Below are positions 61,476-64,000 of a stretch of DNA of 64,000 bases, piece by piece; the first letter of the stretch is position 1, and each line of letters starts with the position of its first letter. Below the pieces are notes generated by a model. The model saw only the letters and a list, made by a program, of their open reading frames with translations, did not search any database and was not told the origin of the DNA. The position numbers were made by a program, and so were the translations under genes. Source of the stretch: Xanthobacter tagetidis (lineage in GTDB: Bacteria; Pseudomonadota; Alphaproteobacteria; Rhizobiales; Xanthobacteraceae); NCBI RefSeq assembly GCF_003667445.1, contig NZ_RCTF01000005.1:213615-277614 (forward strand), written 5' to 3'.

Positions 61476-62975
61476 ATGGCGACGTTTCTTTCCCGGCGCG
61501 GGTTCATGCGTGCAGGTGCGGCTGCGGGTGCGGCGATTGCGGCGGCGCCGGATGCGGCCTTCGCCCGGATTGCGGTCAATTCCGGCGATGGCGGCCTGCC
61601 GGCGCTGGCGCGGGACATGGAGGGCCGGCTCCTGCTGCCGGATGACCATGCCTACCGCTACAGCGCCCGATCCAACAATGCGCGCTACGACGGCGTGCTG
61701 CCGCGCGCCATCGCGCTGTGCGCCTCGGAGGGCGACATCATCCAGTGCCTGAGCTGGGCGCGCGACAACCGCGAGGTGTTCGCGGTGCGCTCCGGCGGCC
61801 ACTCCTATGCCGGCTATTCCACCACGCCGGGCCTGCTGATCGACGTGCGCGCGCTGCGCCGGGTCAGCGTCAATCTCGACGATCAGACCCTCACCGTGCA
61901 GGGCGGCGCCACCAACCAGGACGTGGCCGACGTGGCGAGTGCCTATCCGTTCGCGATCCCCTCCGGCCGCTGCCCGACGGTCGGCGTCACCGGCCTCACG
62001 CTCGGCGGCGGCTGGGGCTTCGCCAGCACGCGCTCCGGCCTGACCTGCGACCGGCTGCTGTCGACCGACCTCGTCCTGGCCAACCTGGAGCCGATCACCG
62101 CCAGCGCCGAGAGCAATGCCGACCTGTTCTGGGCCGTGCGCGGTTCCGGCGGCGGGAATTTCGGCATCCACACCAGCCTGACCTACCGCATGGTGCCGGT
62201 CGGAAACGTGACCGTCTTCAACATCTTCTGGCCGGCGCAGAAGCAGGTCGAGATGATGCTGGCGCTCCAGGACCTGCAGATCCGGAACGCGCGCGACATC
62301 TCCACGCGCAGCAAGGTCGCCACCCTGCAGGCCGGCCCCTTCCCCCGCCGCGACCAGCTTGCCGCCCAGACGCTCGGCGTGTTCTACGGCGAGGAGCGGG
62401 CCTTCCGGGAGCTGATCCAGCCGCTGTTCCGCATGCTGGAGCCGGCCCGCGCCTACATCAAGCCGATGAGCTACTGGGAGGCGCGCGACTATCTGGTGAC
62501 CGACGACCCCCAGGGCTTCTTCGACATCCGTTCGAGCATGATCCGCGAGCGGCTCGCCGCCGACGCCCTGGAGGTGTCCTTGTCCTGGATGTCGAAATGG
62601 CCCGGCGGCGCGGTGCGGCAGGCGAACATGGGCATCCTGTTCGCGATCGGCGGCGCGGTCGGCGACAAGCGGGTCGACGAGACGGCCTATGTGCACCGCG
62701 GCTGCAATTTCATCTTCGAGATGGAGCGGGCCTGGTCGCCGCTCGATCCGCCGCATCTGGTGGAGCAGCAGGCCCGCTGGCTCGACGACTATTTCGCCGA
62801 CATGCAGCGCTTCGTGCTTCCACGGTCCTACGTGAACTTCCCCGACCGAGGACTCAAGGACTGGCAGCACGCTTATTACGGCGAAAACCTCGCCCGGCTC
62901 AGCGGCGTGAAGCGCCGCTACGACCCGGAGAACCTGTTCCGGTTCGCGCAGAGCATCCCGCTGTCACCCGGCTGA
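61476..62975 (+). CDS. Tat-exported berberine-bridge-type FAD oxidoreductase
   Basis: A 499-residue flavoprotein with an N-terminal twin-arginine signal (SRRGFMRAGAAAGAAIAAAP). The FAD domain has His109 in VRSGGHSYAGYS and Cys166 in PSGRCPTVGVTGLTLGGGWG, the pair used for bicovalent FAD attachment in BBE-like oxidases. The C-terminal BBE motif (YGENLARLSGVKRRYDPENLF) is intact. Family members oxidise sugars or alkaloid-like compounds; the substrate is unknown. ATG 61476 was chosen because the Tat signal starts there. The gene is not in an obvious operon. Confidence 0.9.
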   Translation: MATFLSRRGFMRAGAAAGAAIAAAPDAAFARIAVNSGDGGLPALARDMEGRLLLPDDHAYRYSARSNNARYDGVLPRAIALCASEGDIIQCLSWARDNREVFAVRSGGHSYAGYSTTPGLLIDVRALRRVSVNLDDQTLTVQGGATNQDVADVASAYPFAIPSGRCPTVGVTGLTLGGGWGFASTRSGLTCDRLLSTDLVLANLEPITASAESNADLFWAVRGSGGGNFGIHTSLTYRMVPVGNVTVFNIFWPAQKQVEMMLALQDLQIRNARDISTRSKVATLQAGPFPRRDQLAAQTLGVFYGEERAFRELIQPLFRMLEPARAYIKPMSYWEARDYLVTDDPQGFFDIRSSMIRERLAADALEVSLSWMSKWPGGAVRQANMGILFAIGGAVGDKRVDETAYVHRGCNFIFEMERAWSPLDPPHLVEQQARWLDDYFADMQRFVLPRSYVNFPDRGLKDWQHAYYGENLARLSGVKRRYDPENLFRFAQSIPLSPG

Positions 62976-62989
62976 GGCTTGCGGCGTCC

Positions 62990-63487
62990 TTACTGGCGGT
63001 TGCTGAAGATCACCGTGACGAGGTTGATGCGCTCGCGCACCGCTGTCATCACCTCCTGCATGGTCATGCTCCAGGCGCCGTCGCCGACAAGGGCGAGAAC
63101 CGGGTCCTCCGGCCGGGCGAGCTTCACGCCGAGCGGGGTCGAAATGCCCACGCCGATCCCGCCGAGGCTGCCCGCCGCAAGCCAGCGGCGCGGAGGTGCG
63201 GCCGGTGCGGGCGAAAAAATCGAGCAGCGCATCGGGATCGGTGACCCCGGGCCGGGCCGCGTCTCGCGCACGATGAAGCGGGCGAGCGATGGCTGGTGTG
63301 CGATCGCGCGCTTGATCGGCATCAAGGTCCAGTTTCTGCGCAGGGCGCCATCGCCTGCCGCGACGATGGCGTGGCGGATCACCTGGACGGCGAACTTTCC
63401 CGAACTGCCCTTGAAATCGCCCCCGTCCGGCGAGCGTTCATGTCGGTCGGATCGCCCCCACCGATGTTTTGCATATCCGCTTGACAC
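62990..63487 (-). pseudogene. Remnant of an Xsc-like thiamine-diphosphate enzyme
   Basis: An open frame whose last 60 or so residues are recognisable: SLGGIGVGISTPLGVKLARP, then LALVGDGAWSMTMQEVMTAV and ERINLVTVIFSNRQ followed by a stop. This is the ThDP-binding segment of sulfoacetaldehyde acetyltransferase-like enzymes, cut off where the conserved sequence should continue for 100 more residues. Upstream sequence (FAVQVIRHAIVAAGDGALRR; VTDPDALLDFFARTG in another frame) does not fit the family. The piece is a truncated remnant joined to other debris, ending 14 bases from the flavoenzyme gene. Confidence 0.65.
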
Positions 63488-63684
63488 TCCGTGCGTACAC
63501 TTTGTATTTTTCCATCAATCAATAAGTGACCTCCCCTGATTTCTCTCGTTCAGGCAAGGTCTTAAGCCTTCCATTCTGGGCCCTGCGCATCTCAAGATGT
63601 GCAGTCTTTTCGCTCTCCGATACGTCAATGCAGCGGCGCGCGGCGAAGGCGGCAGCGCGCGATCGTGATCCAAGAGGTTCGAGC

Positions 63685-64000
63685 GTGTCCCGACCCTATG
63701 ACCTCGTGATCGAAAACGGCACGATCCACACGCCGACGTCGTCGTACCGGGCGGACATCGCGGTGCTGGAGGGCAGGATCGCGGCTATCGGCGGGCCTTT
63801 CGAGGCGGCGGCGGAGCGCATCGACGCCACCGGACGGGACGTGCTGCCGGGCATCTGGCACGTGCACTGCCATTTCCGCGAGCCGGGGCACACCTACAAG
63901 GAAGACTTCCAGACCGGCTCGGCGGCGGCGGCGGTCGGCGGCGTGACCATGTGCATCGACATGACCAACAACACGCCCCACCCCACCACGCTCGACGATT
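63685..64000 (+). CDS. Cyclic amidohydrolase (dihydroorotase/hydantoinase family), 5' part only
   Basis: 105 residues from GTG 63685 (AAGAGG 7 nt upstream) to the window edge. It starts YDLVIENGTIHTPTSSYRAD and contains DVLPGIWHVHCHFREPGHTY, the metal-binding HxH motif of dihydroorotase/allantoinase-type enzymes. GSAAAAVGGVTMCIDMTNNT follows. Such enzymes open cyclic amides such as dihydroorotate, hydantoin or allantoin. The specificity cannot be told from the N-terminus. Confidence 0.85.
   Translation, partial: MSRPYDLVIENGTIHTPTSSYRADIAVLEGRIAAIGGPFEAAAERIDATGRDVLPGIWHVHCHFREPGHTYKEDFQTGSAAAAVGGVTMCIDMTNNTPHPTTLDD

Overview
The window is GC-rich chromosomal DNA with GTG/TTG starts, tight ATGA gene overlaps and Rhizobiales-type gene sets: matR-matAB with a TRAP transporter, DUF2849-cysI-DUF934-cysH, an ATP-grasp/alpha-E plus transglutaminase pair, and a YciB septation protein. 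It most resembles a Hyphomicrobiales alphaproteobacterium of the Xanthobacteraceae kind (Xanthobacter, Ancylobacter, Starkeya, Azorhizobium). That placement rests on gene content, not on a marker gene.

Region 1 (1-39.3 kb) is core-like. It starts with a GMC oxidoreductase cut by the window edge, then an orphan HigA-type regulator. A malonate module follows (matR, malonyl-CoA decarboxylase, malonyl-CoA synthetase, TRAP dctPQM). A mosaic of palindromic repeats separates it from a transglutaminase/ATP-grasp pair. Two sulfur units come next: sulfite reductase/APS reductase, then, after a clear terminator, sulfate ABC uptake (sbp-cysTWA). After these lie a MacAB-type pump, an EamA exporter, MoaA, a TetR-controlled GST/SDR unit, an Rrf2 regulator, YciB, MtgA, farnesyl diphosphate synthase, a DUF72 protein, and an Lrp regulator divergent from a one-chain 2-oxoacid dehydrogenase E1. 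The region ends at a tRNA-Ser(CGA).

Region 2 (about 39.4-60.9 kb) looks like an accessory block beside the tRNA. It is visibly less GC-rich and holds decayed or chimeric genes: a frameshifted secreted protein, a headless HNH endonuclease, and a DUF1254 protein fused in frame to the tail of a LivF ATPase. Its core is a leftward operon of 10 genes (52377 to 41117): acyl-CoA synthetase, LivG, LivH, LivM, a binding protein, LivF, a PaaK-like ligase, 3-hydroxyacyl-CoA dehydrogenase, enoyl-CoA hydratase and thiolase. A divergent TetR gene and a separate ThDP-dependent enzyme complete it. Near-identical operators lie just after the -10 elements of the operon promoter and the ThDP enzyme promoter. 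I infer a TetR-controlled uptake and CoA-dependent degradation system for an unidentified organic acid. A second leftward operon (60876-56655) carries the chimera, a nitroreductase, another CoA ligase, an NTF2-like protein and a gamma-carbonic anhydrase-like protein.

Region 3 (61-64 kb) returns to high GC. It holds a Tat-exported berberine-bridge-type flavoenzyme, a degraded fragment of an Xsc-like ThDP enzyme, and the start of a cyclic amidohydrolase cut by the window end.

No CRISPR array, integrase or intact insertion sequence was seen. All function calls come from reading motifs by eye; no database search was run.
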